A DNA stretch of 40,452 bases from an uncultured Verrucomicrobiota bacterium (GTDB lineage Bacteria; Verrucomicrobiota; Verrucomicrobiia; Verrucomicrobiales; DEV007). Positions 7,182 to 15,830 of the stretch are shown here, piece after piece. Each line of letters begins with the position of its first letter. The first letter of the stretch is position 1. Below the pieces are notes generated by a model that did not search any database, had not been told where the DNA came from, and saw only the letters and a program-made list of their open reading frames with translations. Location of the stretch: positions 1 through 40,452 of the forward strand of contig CACIUL010000029.1 in NCBI GenBank assembly GCA_902589825.1, read 5' to 3'. The translations under genes and the position numbers were made by a program.

Positions 7182-9590
7182 ATGATCAAACTGGCCCTCG
7201 TCACCGTGTTACTGCTGCCAGCCACGGCAATCGGTCAGGGTGTCTTTGACGAAGAAGTTCTGCCGATATTGCAACAACATTGCTTTGGATGCCATGGCCA
7301 GAAAAAACAGAAGGGAGACCTCAGGCTTGACACCCTTGACCCGGATATCGTGACGGGCAACGCAGCTGAGCGCTGGCACGACGCCTTAAATAAGATCAAC
7401 CTCGGGGAAATGCCACCAGAAGACGAGCCGCAACTCGCTGCCAGCGACCGCCGTAAACTGGTTGACTGGCTGACCGTGGAGTTGAAAAAAGCTGCCAAGG
7501 CACGGCAAGGCAACAGAGAACAAGTCGTGCTGCGACGTCTCAACCGGGTGGAATATCAATACACCATGACGGATCTGCTCGGACTGCAGATGGATTACAG
7601 TGGCGAGTTCCCTTCCGACGCCCGCTCCCCCGAGGGTTTCAAAAACAATGGCGCCTCCCTGGGCATGACCTCCCTGCAGATGGAGAATTATCTCAAAACC
7701 GCCAGAAAAGCCATGGACTTTATTCTCTTGGACGGAGAACAGGAGCAGAGAGAAAGCATCAAAATAAGCCGCAACAAAGGCGGCATGAAAGGCCCCAATA
7801 GCAAACGTTTCTCCGGCGATTCTTCGCAGCGCCTGGGTCGAGTGAACTTTTGGCATGGTTCCTTCAAGCGCCTGCCCCGGACAGGCAGGTTCAGTATTCG
7901 GGTAAAGGCCTACACGGACCGAAAGCCCAACCAGCCCGCACCCATCCTCTCTGCTCAATATGGATATTTCGTTTCCGGACTAACCCTGAACATCATGGGC
8001 GACACCGGAAAAATTGCAGTTACCTCAAGCACTCCGGAGTATTACGATATATCCGGTTGGCCCGAGTTCTTTCCCCAACCGGAAGCGCATGTGCCGGATA
8101 ACAAAGTGGACGGCATTATCGCCTTGCAAAATGCCCTCTATGACGGAGAACCAGCACCCAAGGCAGTCAACAAGGTCATTGAGGTTAAAAATAATAAAGG
8201 CAAGGTCCAAAAAAAGAAGATCAAGGTCTTCCCGGAAGATCCTGATTTCCCAAACATCATCATCGAGTCCGTAGAGTTCGTCCGCCATGACTATCCGTCC
8301 TGGCCTCCCCCCCTACACCGAAGAATCATTCATGAAGGCGAAGACCTGGCTGATCAAAAGGACTTAAAAAATATATTGAGCCGATTTCTGCGTCGAGCCT
8401 GGAGACGTCCGGCCAGTGAAGAAGAAAAAAGCAAATGGCTGGCTCACTACGAGGTCGTCCGGAAGCAAACAAAATCGCCCCTTTCGGCACTCAAGGAGAC
8501 TTTTTCCGTCGCCTTGTCTTCCCCTCACTTCCTGTATCTAAGTGAACCTTTCAAGCTCGAGAAACCAAGAAAGCTCAACGCCCATGAGTTGGCCGCACGA
8601 CTATCCTATTTTCTTTGGAGCTCGATGCCCGATGAGGAACTTTCCGCTCTGGCTGATTCCGGCACCCTCCTGAAAGGCTCTGTGTTGCAAAAACAGTTTG
8701 AACGAATGTTAAAGGATTCAAAGTCCGATCGATTCGCCAAGGAGTTTTGTGGCCAGTGGCTGGATCTCGAGGGAGTTGACAGGGTGGCTATTAATCCCCG
8801 GTATTTTGGAAATTTTGATAATCGCCTGAAGCCGGACATGGTGGGTGAAACCCAGGCTTTCTTCAGGGAGATCCTGCGCAGCAACACTTCAGCCCTGCAG
8901 TTTCTCGACGCGGACTTCACCATGCTGAACGCATCTTTAGCCAAGCATTATGGACTGACTGGTCCTAAATCCCAGAACTTTGAACGCGTTTCCCTTCGGG
9001 GAACAGATAGGCCGGGTGGCGTGCTCGGCCATGCCTCCACTCTTCTGGCAGGGTCAGATGGAGTTGATTCTCACCCAATCAAGCGGGCGGTATGGATTAG
9101 AGAACGGCTGCTTCATGACCCGCCCAATCCTCCTCCACCCGATGTTCCCAGCGTGGAAAACAGTGTGCCTAACTTTGAGAAGCTTTCCGTGCGAGAACAG
9201 CTCGCTGCTCATCGAAAAAAAGAAGCTTGTGCAGATTGCCACCGGGGCATTGACCCGTGGGGAATTGCCCTTGAGCAGTATGATGCAATTGGACTGCGGA
9301 CGCAAAGGTCCCGACGCGGCCGAAAACCTGTTTCTGCTGAAACCACTCTGCCGGGAAATTATGAAATCTCAGGGCTGGCGGATCTCCAAAAGTATCTGCT
9401 CAATGAAAGGCGCGATCAATTTGCCAAGGCATTGGTCTCTAAATTACTTACCTACGCTTTGGGCCGCTCCTTGAAACTTGCCGACGAACCTTTGGTTGAA
9501 GAGCTGAGCAGCAAGTTCGCAAAAGACAAATACCGACTTTCCGGATTAATGGAAAATATTGTGATGAGTGGGCCTTTTTTATCGCGGTAA
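7182..9590 (+). CDS. Planctomycete-type cytochrome multidomain protein (DUF1587-DUF1595-DUF1592-DUF1588-DUF1585)
   Basis: An exported protein of 802 residues. I chose ATG 7182 over the upstream in-frame start at 7113 because it places the signal peptide MIKLALVTVLLLPATAIGQ first. A c-type haem motif CFGCH lies at residues 34-38. The domains follow the family order: DUF1587 (LRRLNRVEYQYTMTDLLG), a central carbohydrate-binding-like region, DUF1595 (SRFLRRAWRRPASEEE), DUF1592 (LAARLSYFLWSSMPDEEL), DUF1588 (RPGGVLGHASTLLAGSDG, with a second CxxCH, CADCH, near residue 683) and DUF1585 (ALVSKLLTYALGRSL). These proteins occur next to DUF1552 or DUF1501 genes, as here. They are probably periplasmic and redox-active, but the reaction is unknown. 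Base composition is visibly AT-richer than the flanks. Confidence 0.92.
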   Translation: MIKLALVTVLLLPATAIGQGVFDEEVLPILQQHCFGCHGQKKQKGDLRLDTLDPDIVTGNAAERWHDALNKINLGEMPPEDEPQLAASDRRKLVDWLTVELKKAAKARQGNREQVVLRRLNRVEYQYTMTDLLGLQMDYSGEFPSDARSPEGFKNNGASLGMTSLQMENYLKTARKAMDFILLDGEQEQRESIKISRNKGGMKGPNSKRFSGDSSQRLGRVNFWHGSFKRLPRTGRFSIRVKAYTDRKPNQPAPILSAQYGYFVSGLTLNIMGDTGKIAVTSSTPEYYDISGWPEFFPQPEAHVPDNKVDGIIALQNALYDGEPAPKAVNKVIEVKNNKGKVQKKKIKVFPEDPDFPNIIIESVEFVRHDYPSWPPPLHRRIIHEGEDLADQKDLKNILSRFLRRAWRRPASEEEKSKWLAHYEVVRKQTKSPLSALKETFSVALSSPHFLYLSEPFKLEKPRKLNAHELAARLSYFLWSSMPDEELSALADSGTLLKGSVLQKQFERMLKDSKSDRFAKEFCGQWLDLEGVDRVAINPRYFGNFDNRLKPDMVGETQAFFREILRSNTSALQFLDADFTMLNASLAKHYGLTGPKSQNFERVSLRGTDRPGGVLGHASTLLAGSDGVDSHPIKRAVWIRERLLHDPPNPPPPDVPSVENSVPNFEKLSVREQLAAHRKKEACADCHRGIDPWGIALEQYDAIGLRTQRSRRGRKPVSAETTLPGNYEISGLADLQKYLLNERRDQFAKALVSKLLTYALGRSLKLADEPLVEELSSKFAKDKYRLSGLMENIVMSGPFLSR

Positions 9591-9633
9591 GAGGTATTAA
9601 GATGTATTTTGTCACGGTTATTTCGAGGCCTTT

Positions 9634-10980
9634 ATGATGAATCAGGACGCATTTCAGTTGAATCGCAGGGCAATGCTCAAGGCGACAGGAATTTCGCTCG
9701 CGTTGCCATGGATGGAATCCCTGATGGGTGCTCAGGATCAATCACCACCCAAGAGGTTCTGTTCGATCTATTTCCCCTATGGCGTGAGCTTACCCAGACA
9801 AGATGGAGAATATGGACAATGGCATTGGTTTCCCAAGGGAAAGGGAAGGGATTTCACGTTCAACAAATCCCTCGAGCCCCTGGAGCCTTTGCGCGACCAG
9901 GTCACCGTGCTGGGTGGGCTCTCCCATCCCAAGGTGCGTCGAATCGGCGGCCATGATAGTGGAGACACCTTCCTCACCGGCGAGGAAATGAGCTTGAGAG
10001 CAACCGGGCTCAAAAATTCAATTTCCCTCGACCAATTTATGGCTCACACGCACAGGCTAGGTACGAGCACACGCTTCAGCAGTCTGGTGCTCTCCTCCGA
10101 TGGTGGTGTCGGGATGCCCACCAGGGCAAATACGCTTTCCTACTCAATTACCGGCCAACCCATTCCCTCCTTTAACCGTCCTGCCGTTGTTTTTGAACGC
10201 CTTTTCGGACTGAATGGTGATTCCATCGAGGCCCAAAGGCAGGGGCTGACCCGGACAGGCAGCCACCTGGACCTGCTGCTTGAGGAGGCGAAAGCCATGC
10301 ATCGTAAACTGGGCAAGGCGGACCAGGGCAAACTGGATCAATACCTGACCTCGGTGCGAGAAATTGAACAGGATGTGGAGCGCTCAGCCCAATGGCTGGA
10401 CGTCCCGCGACCCAAAGTGAATGCCGAGGGGCTCACTCTTGAGGCGGACAACGAGACCCCGGGCAAGCTGATTTACACCATGCTCGACCTGATTGCTCTG
10501 GCTTTCCAGACTGATTCCACGCGCTTTGTCACCTACCAGTTGGCGAGTATGCATGGTGCAATCTCAATCGCCAACAAGTTCCCAACACTTCTTGGGTTCA
10601 AGAAAGATGCCCACGGACTGGCTCATGGCGCCGGCAAGGGGGGACCAGGTGCTGAAAACAGAGGCAAATGGGACCGTTACCAGACCCAGTGCCTTGCGTA
10701 CCTGCTCAAGCGCTTGAGTGAAATGAAGGAAGGTAATGGCTCAGTCCTGGATAACACCTGCATCTTTTACGGGAGCAGCAACAGCAAGACCCATAACAAT
10801 AATAATTACCCATTGATTTTAGCTGGAGGCAAAAACATGGGCTATAAGCACGGGCAATACCTGAGGTTTGATAATAATGTCCCCCTATCCAACCTTTTTG
10901 TCACCATACAGGAACGCATGGGCGTGAAGGCAGAATCCTTTGCTGACAGCACGGGAAGTCTCGAGGACGTGCTTTCCTGA
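9634..10980 (+). CDS. DUF1552 family protein with Tat-like leader
   Basis: A 448-residue protein partnered with the preceding cytochrome (43 nt apart). The N-terminus carries NRRAMLKATGISLALPWME, a twin-arginine-like export signal. The body matches DUF1552: RFCSIYFPYGV, LRDQVTVLGGLSHP, GGHDSGDTFLTG, the LDQFMAHTHRLGTSTRFSSL region and a C-terminal NTCIFYGSSNSKTHNNNNYP. DUF1552 proteins belong to the same broad alkaline-phosphatase/sulfatase-like group as DUF1501, but no biochemical activity is established. The start is the first of two tandem ATGs. Confidence 0.92.
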   Translation: MMNQDAFQLNRRAMLKATGISLALPWMESLMGAQDQSPPKRFCSIYFPYGVSLPRQDGEYGQWHWFPKGKGRDFTFNKSLEPLEPLRDQVTVLGGLSHPKVRRIGGHDSGDTFLTGEEMSLRATGLKNSISLDQFMAHTHRLGTSTRFSSLVLSSDGGVGMPTRANTLSYSITGQPIPSFNRPAVVFERLFGLNGDSIEAQRQGLTRTGSHLDLLLEEAKAMHRKLGKADQGKLDQYLTSVREIEQDVERSAQWLDVPRPKVNAEGLTLEADNETPGKLIYTMLDLIALAFQTDSTRFVTYQLASMHGAISIANKFPTLLGFKKDAHGLAHGAGKGGPGAENRGKWDRYQTQCLAYLLKRLSEMKEGNGSVLDNTCIFYGSSNSKTHNNNNYPLILAGGKNMGYKHGQYLRFDNNVPLSNLFVTIQERMGVKAESFADSTGSLEDVLS

Positions 10981-10992
10981 TAAGCGCTAACA

Positions 10993-11481
10993 GTGAAGGA
11001 AACACTGATCAGCCAGATCGAAGCCGCCTTCGATGCCGCCGGTTGGCAATACCGGAAAGTGGAGCAGCAGCCGGTGATCGAATGCGAGTTTGAGGCATAC
11101 CACGCCAAGGTGGCGATGCACGTCCAGGCATTCGAGGAACTTTCAACCGCCTCGATCATGGCACAGCTTTCCTTCCGTATAAAACCGGCATCCCGGTTGC
11201 CTGTATGGGATGCACTGATGCGAACCAACCTGACGCTCAACGTTGGCAACTTTGAAGCCAACATTGAAACCGGCGAGGTATTCTTCCGCATCAGCAATGT
11301 CTTTTCCGGAGGGTCTGTTGACAAGGGGGTTATCACCAGTCTGGTACGCACCGCTATTGTGGAAATGGACCGCATCACCCCTTTCCTGGCTGAACTAAAC
11401 CGCCAACCACAACAACCCATCGACGCACTGCTTGCCCGTGAAGATCTCCTGCCGCCGGTCAACAGTGAATCGAGTCCCTAA
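10993..11481 (+). CDS. YbjN-domain protein
   Basis: A 162-residue cytosolic protein starting at GTG 10993, 12 nt after the DUF1552 stop. The sequence fits the YbjN fold (type III secretion chaperone-like): an N-terminal helix ISQIEAAFDAAGWQYRKVE, beta strands (VIECEFEAYHAKVAMHVQAFEE), then LNVGNFEANIETGEVFFRISNVF. Family members are annotated as putative sensory transduction regulators, with no defined biochemical role. The next gene begins 11 nt after its stop, so the two are probably co-transcribed. Confidence 0.75.
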   Translation: MKETLISQIEAAFDAAGWQYRKVEQQPVIECEFEAYHAKVAMHVQAFEELSTASIMAQLSFRIKPASRLPVWDALMRTNLTLNVGNFEANIETGEVFFRISNVFSGGSVDKGVITSLVRTAIVEMDRITPFLAELNRQPQQPIDALLAREDLLPPVNSESSP

Positions 11482-11492
11482 ACAGCAAGGAA

Positions 11493-12164
11493 ATGCCTGA
11501 GAATTTCTATATCTGGGAGGATGGCAAGCGTAGCGGCCCCTATTCCTCCCAGCAGATAGAGCGAATGCTTGAGGACAAGGTCATCACTTTTTCCCACGAG
11601 TGTGAGGATGCGCAGACTGGCCGGATGGTAATGCTCGATGAACTTTTTGAGACGGTTCCCGAGGAGGAGGATGGAAAAGCTGTCGGCGCCATCGAGGAGG
11701 AGCAGCCGGTCAACAGTGATGATCATTTGCCACCTCGTGATGCCCTGCTTCTAAGGTGTCACCCCACAATCCTGCGTTACTGGAAATCACTGCTCATTAT
11801 CGTTGCAGGGATTCTCTTCGGCCTGTATCGCGGACCCGATGACATCTGGTATTTCATCGGGGGCTTTTCCGTTTCCACGACAGTGCTCATCGGCCTGCTC
11901 ATCGTGCGCAGCACCTGCCTTTATACGGTGACCCCGAGAAGGGTGGAATTGATATGGGGACTCATCGCAAAAAGTTCAAACGAAGTCCTGATAGAGGATA
12001 TCCGCATCATCAATGTTCGGCAAAGGGGCCTCACTGGCCTACTCGGCATCGGCACGATCGAGTTTTCCTGTGCCGGCGACTCCATTGACGTGATGTTCGC
12101 CGATATCTGGCAAGCACAGCGGGTAAAGGCGCTGGTCCGGGGCCTGCAGGACAGCAACGAATAA
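11493..12164 (+). CDS. GYF-like plus bacterial PH (bPH2/DUF304) membrane protein
   Basis: A 223-residue protein with two parts. Residues ~4-60 form a GYF_2-type domain (FYIWEDGKRSGPYSSQQIERMLED), a putative peptide-binding module. An acidic linker leads to two membrane helices (about residues 95-112 and 118-140). They are followed by a bPH2/DUF304 domain: TCLYTVTPRRVELIWGLIAKSSNEVLIEDIRIINVRQ, then GIGTIEFSCAG. The PH-like part should face the cytoplasm. Function is unknown; related PH proteins are thought to sense the membrane. It is convergent with the TauE-like gene. Confidence 0.8.
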   Translation: MPENFYIWEDGKRSGPYSSQQIERMLEDKVITFSHECEDAQTGRMVMLDELFETVPEEEDGKAVGAIEEEQPVNSDDHLPPRDALLLRCHPTILRYWKSLLIIVAGILFGLYRGPDDIWYFIGGFSVSTTVLIGLLIVRSTCLYTVTPRRVELIWGLIAKSSNEVLIEDIRIINVRQRGLTGLLGIGTIEFSCAGDSIDVMFADIWQAQRVKALVRGLQDSNE

Positions 12165-12183
12165 ACCCCGGGGTAATGCGCCA

Positions 12184-12555
12184 TCAGGATGCCGCCGCCT
12201 TCTGGAAAAACAGCATGTAAACCCCGACAGCAATCAGGAAAATGCCAAAAACCGACTTAAGCTGCTGGGCAGAAAGCTTCTCCATCAGCTCGGTCCCGAA
12301 ATAGGCGGCCACCACCGCCGCCGCCGCCGCCGCTCCGGCTATCCCCCAGTGAATAAAGCCACTGTGGGCATATTTCATCGATGACACCGCGGCAGTCACA
12401 ACCATCACCGCAAGCGAGGTGCCGATTGCCTGCTGCATGGTGAGGCCCATCGCCTTGAATGCCGGGACCATGATGATGCCACCCCCGACCCCCAGCAGGG
12501 AACCGAGCAGGGCAGCCAGCGCTCCGATGATAATGGCAAGGGCTATCAGGTGCAT
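12184..12555 (-). CDS. Half-length TauE/SafE-family permease
   Basis: A 123-residue membrane protein with about four hydrophobic segments. The motif ALLGSLLGVGGGIIMVPAF near the N-terminus and the later QAIGTSLAVMVVTAAVS define TauE/SafE, transporters of sulfonates and other sulfur anions. Full-length members have about 250 residues with two such repeats; this has one and probably works as a dimer. It ends cleanly and no second half is encoded next to it, so it is a half-size member rather than an obvious truncation. It lies 41 nt downstream of holA. Confidence 0.85.
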   Translation of the reverse strand: MHLIALAIIIGALAALLGSLLGVGGGIIMVPAFKAMGLTMQQAIGTSLAVMVVTAAVSSMKYAHSGFIHWGIAGAAAAAAVVAAYFGTELMEKLSAQQLKSVFGIFLIAVGVYMLFFQKAAAS

Positions 12556-12596
12556 AGAATGGATTGGGAAAGGTGAAACGCTAACAATGAAAAGTA

Positions 12597-13730
12597 TTAA
12601 GCCGCCTTTGCAAGCAGGCGCACAACGAGTCGCTCGAGGATCAGCCGGTGATCCAGGCCGCTGGTAACCAGCGCACGATTGGCCACCAGGCAGTCAGCTA
12701 ACCCGTTACGCAAGTCCGCTGATGAGAAACGGCGCGCCTCGGAATGGGCCAAAAATACCGGATAAGCGCTTATTGTGCCGTCCTTTTTGCGCGGCAGATG
12801 GGCAGTGGCCTCTGCAGGAAGACGATTAACCTCAGCCTGGTAGGAATTGAAATTTCCCGTTCCCCTGATTCCATGCCGCTCTGAAAGCTCCTTTGCCATC
12901 AGCAACCGGCGCAGTGTCGGCGCCACGGCCGCAAGGAGGATACCGATCGCGTTCTCCCCCTGGTAAAGCAAATGATCGATAGTCTCGAGAGCCGCGGCGA
13001 GATTTCTTTTTGCAATGTTGTTTCCCAGCTCGAAAACCACTCCGGCACGGGTCAATGCCACCTGCCTGCGAACATGGTCAACATTCACCCTGCGCTCATC
13101 GCCGGCAAGAAACAGGTCGATTTTTTCCAGTTCATTGGCAATCTGCGCGGAATCATCGCCGGCGAGCATGACAAAAAGTTCCAGGGCTTCCTCATCAAAG
13201 GCAAGTTTCCGCTCCCCTGCCAGCTGCCGCACATATTGCTTAACCCTGTCCTGCCACCCCTCGCGACTGAGATCAGGACGGTCAAAAACCTCTACTTTGC
13301 CAAGCTTGGAAAGCTTCTTGTAGAATGCGCGCCTCTTGTCAATTGACGGGGCACTGACCAGAAACTGCACGCCTTCAGGCAACCCTGCCTCCAGCACCTC
13401 AGCCAGCGCCTGGGCTGCATCCAGCACCGAGGCGGCCTTGCCGGTCTGGTTATCAGCAAACAGTGTCGCACCCTTTAGCCATACAACCTTGTCAGTGCCG
13501 AAAAAAGGCAGGGTCTGCAATGCGCCTATTGTCTGCTGGACAATCTTTACCGCGCCTTCCGCATTGTCGGCAATGCCGTCAATGATCTCGGCACCAAATT
13601 CCACGTCCTCCGGCGCCACCATGTTGCGGAAACACTTCAGTGCCGCCTCCTTAAGCCTTGCTTCATCACTGCCGACAAAGGCCATAATGTTTTCCGCACG
13701 CCTGCCGGCGGCCTTGTTCTTTGCTGCCAC
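12597..13730 (-). CDS. holA: DNA polymerase III subunit delta
   Basis: The clamp-loader delta subunit opens the beta sliding clamp. It reads 377 residues from GTG 13730. The N-terminal AAA+-like domain begins NIMAFVGSDEARLKEAAL, followed by QTLPFFGTDKVVWLKGATLF, a hallmark of delta. Then come domain II (FLVSAPSIDKRRAFYKKLSKLGKVEVFD), the QIANELEKIDLFLAG helix and the collar domain with LLAAVAPTLRRLLMAKEL. The frame stays open upstream to 14507, but that part is antisense to a lipoprotein and shows no family similarity. GTG 13730 keeps the first beta strand intact; an ATG at 13685 would cut into it. Confidence 0.9.
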   Translation of the reverse strand: MAAKNKAAGRRAENIMAFVGSDEARLKEAALKCFRNMVAPEDVEFGAEIIDGIADNAEGAVKIVQQTIGALQTLPFFGTDKVVWLKGATLFADNQTGKAASVLDAAQALAEVLEAGLPEGVQFLVSAPSIDKRRAFYKKLSKLGKVEVFDRPDLSREGWQDRVKQYVRQLAGERKLAFDEEALELFVMLAGDDSAQIANELEKIDLFLAGDERRVNVDHVRRQVALTRAGVVFELGNNIAKRNLAAALETIDHLLYQGENAIGILLAAVAPTLRRLLMAKELSERHGIRGTGNFNSYQAEVNRLPAEATAHLPRKKDGTISAYPVFLAHSEARRFSSADLRNGLADCLVANRALVTSGLDHRLILERLVVRLLAKAA

Positions 13731-13899
13731 AACAGAATCTTGTCCTGTCCCGTGGCCAAGGGAAGTAAAATCGGCAACTATTGCCCAAATACCATTTCCG
13801 GAGGGTTTCCGCTTGCTGCCTTCCGCTCTGCCTGCATGGTCATGGACATCACATGGGCAAGTGCGCACTGCATTCGCCATCCAACGCCCGCTCTTCCTG
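13731..13899. promoter_or_regulatory. Divergent intergenic region between holA and lipoprotein gene
   Basis: The 169-nt gap separates two diverging genes, so promoters for both should lie here. I see no convincing -35/-10 pair or operator. Confidence 0.35.
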
Positions 13900-14439
13900 A
13901 TGACCATCCTGACAACAAGGTTTCCGTGCCTGGCACTGACCGCACTGGTTTCTCTGTGCGGTCTCGCCCTGTTAGGTTGCCAGAAAAAAACCTCATCCTC
14001 CGCGAACCCCTCACCCGACAGGAAAAAAGATACCCATGAAAGCCTTGCCGCGGAGGCAACCGCTCTGGCGCGGGAGTTTTCCGATACCCTGGCCAGTGCC
14101 AAGGACACGGCCGGAGCCAAGGCAGCCGCCCTGAAACTCGATGACATCGTGACCCGGTTTGAGCAACTCGCAGGGCGCATGGAAAGCATTGGGGATCCCG
14201 AGGGCGAGCTCAAGAAAAAGGTCGTGCTCATGTTCAATGAGCACGAAACCATTATAGCCAAGGAATTACCGGAAGTAATCAAGACCATTCTCGGGAACCG
14301 GGAAATTGGTGAAATCCTCGAGCAGGCCATGGAAGATGTCAGGGAACGAATGGGCAGGCTCACTGTCCTTGACCGGTGGAAGGCAAGCCCGCTTCCCGAT
14401 CCCGAGCCTGAGCTCGAGCCGGCGGGGACCCTGCCATAA
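13900..14439 (+). CDS. Small helical lipoprotein of unknown function
   Basis: A 179-residue lipoprotein. The ATG at 13900 starts a signal peptide ending in the lipobox LLGC (Cys 26), so the mature protein is lipid-anchored. After a Ser/Pro/Lys linker the sequence is charged and helical (SLAAEATALAREFSDTLA, then KLDDIVTRFEQLAGRMESI), ending in PDPEPELEPAGTLP. No family is recognised. The frame is open upstream to 13336 but overlaps holA antisense; the lipobox decides the start. Confidence 0.75.
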   Translation: MTILTTRFPCLALTALVSLCGLALLGCQKKTSSSANPSPDRKKDTHESLAAEATALAREFSDTLASAKDTAGAKAAALKLDDIVTRFEQLAGRMESIGDPEGELKKKVVLMFNEHETIIAKELPEVIKTILGNREIGEILEQAMEDVRERMGRLTVLDRWKASPLPDPEPELEPAGTLP

Positions 14440-14541
14440 AGCAGCCTGCTGAAATGCTCCGTGACACGGAGCCCAGTTCTGCTGCCCTTGTTTTCCACTC
14501 GTTTCATTCAGAGCAACGGAGTAGGATGCCCCTGAAAGACA

Positions 14542-15708
14542 ATGCGCTCACCACGGATCATCTTCACATGTTCAGTATTCCTGGCTTCCCTGCTGCCGGG
14601 CATGGCGGAGAAACAACCCGTGGCAACACCGGACCCGGTAGCCGGGCCCGAGACGATCAAGGCCATCGACATGATCATCAGCGAGGCCATAAAGAATCAG
14701 AGAATTCCCGGTGCCGTGATATGGCTGGAGCAAAAAGCCCGGTTTTATCACCAGTCCTATGGCAACCGAAATATTGTCCCGGCCCCCAGGCCGATGGAAA
14801 AGGCGACCATCTTTGATGCGGCATCCCTCACCAAGGTGGTAGCCACCACCACGTGCATCATGATACTCATGGAACGGGGGAAATTGAAACTCGGCGACCC
14901 GGTGGGCAAACACATCAGGGAATTTTCCGTGCCTGCAAAAAGCGGCATCACTATCCATCACCTGCTCACCCACACCTCCGGTTTGCCGCCGATCCTGCCC
15001 CGCGAGCCGGCATGGAGCGGCTATGCCACGGGAATCAGGCTGGCCACGGGCCTGGAACCACGTGCCAAACCGGGTGAAAAATACCGCTACAGTGACGTCA
15101 ACTTTATCCTGCTGGGGGAAATTGTGCGCCGCCTTTCCGGCAAGTCCCTCAAGCAGTTTGCCAGGGAGGAAGTCTTCGAGCCGCTTGGCATGCGTAATAC
15201 CGGTTTTGTACTCCATCCATCCGCCTATCCACGGGCAGCACCCACCACCCGGGAGAAAGGTGTCCTTCTGCAGGGTATTGTGCACGATCCGGGTGCCCGT
15301 GCGATGAGAGGCATTGCAGGGCATGCCGGAATGTTCACCACCGCACCTGACCTCGCCCGCTTTTGCCGCATGGTCACCAGGGGCGGCACCCTGGGAAAAG
15401 TCAGGATTTTATCCGCAGCAACCGTGAAGAGGATGGCCTCCATACAGACCTTGCCTGCGCGCCACAAAGTCAAGCGGGGACTGGGCTGGGATATCGAGAC
15501 GCCCTTCTCCAGCTCGAAAACCCCGCCGCCAAATCATTCCTTCGGGCACACCGGCTGGACCGGCGGGTCCATATGGATTCACCCGGCGTCCGAAAGTTTC
15601 CTGATTTTGCTCAGCAATCGCAACCATCCCTTTGAGCGACGCTCTATCCGTTCCCTGCGCGAGGAAATCGGGACCACTGCAGGTAAGGCACTTGGCCTGA
15701 ACGACTAG
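14542..15708 (+). CDS. Serine beta-lactamase-like hydrolase (class C / esterase family)
   Basis: A 388-residue exported protein with signal peptide MRSPRIIFTCSVFLASLLPGMA. It has the three active-site elements of the serine beta-lactamase fold: SLTK at residues 95-98 (nucleophile Ser95, Lys98), YSD at 183-185 in place of YxN, and HTG at 336-338 in place of KTG. LLTHTSGL, LGEIVRRLSGKSL and GIAGHAGMFTT are typical of the EstB/LpqH-like 'beta-lactamase' family. Such proteins are usually esterases, peptidases or penicillin-binding-like enzymes; substrate is not predictable. The start lies 102 nt after the lipoprotein stop. Confidence 0.9.
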   Translation: MRSPRIIFTCSVFLASLLPGMAEKQPVATPDPVAGPETIKAIDMIISEAIKNQRIPGAVIWLEQKARFYHQSYGNRNIVPAPRPMEKATIFDAASLTKVVATTTCIMILMERGKLKLGDPVGKHIREFSVPAKSGITIHHLLTHTSGLPPILPREPAWSGYATGIRLATGLEPRAKPGEKYRYSDVNFILLGEIVRRLSGKSLKQFAREEVFEPLGMRNTGFVLHPSAYPRAAPTTREKGVLLQGIVHDPGARAMRGIAGHAGMFTTAPDLARFCRMVTRGGTLGKVRILSAATVKRMASIQTLPARHKVKRGLGWDIETPFSSSKTPPPNHSFGHTGWTGGSIWIHPASESFLILLSNRNHPFERRSIRSLREEIGTTAGKALGLND

Positions 15709-15830
15709 CGGACAAGGCTAGGGGAAAAAACTGGTCAAGCAAGATCAAAGACCCTACATTCTTGATACCCACGAAGAAAAAATTCTGAATATCCATTTTC
15801 CGGGTGGAGAATATCCAAAGGCACGAAATC

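Noticed and set aside
12168..12175. ACCCCGGGGT-type palindrome between convergent genes as a bidirectional terminator
   Set aside because: Short, without loop or T run; may be chance.
13731..14507. Extension of holA to a 636-residue protein
   Set aside because: The extra part is low-complexity Ser/Arg-rich sequence antisense to a lipoprotein with a clear lipobox.
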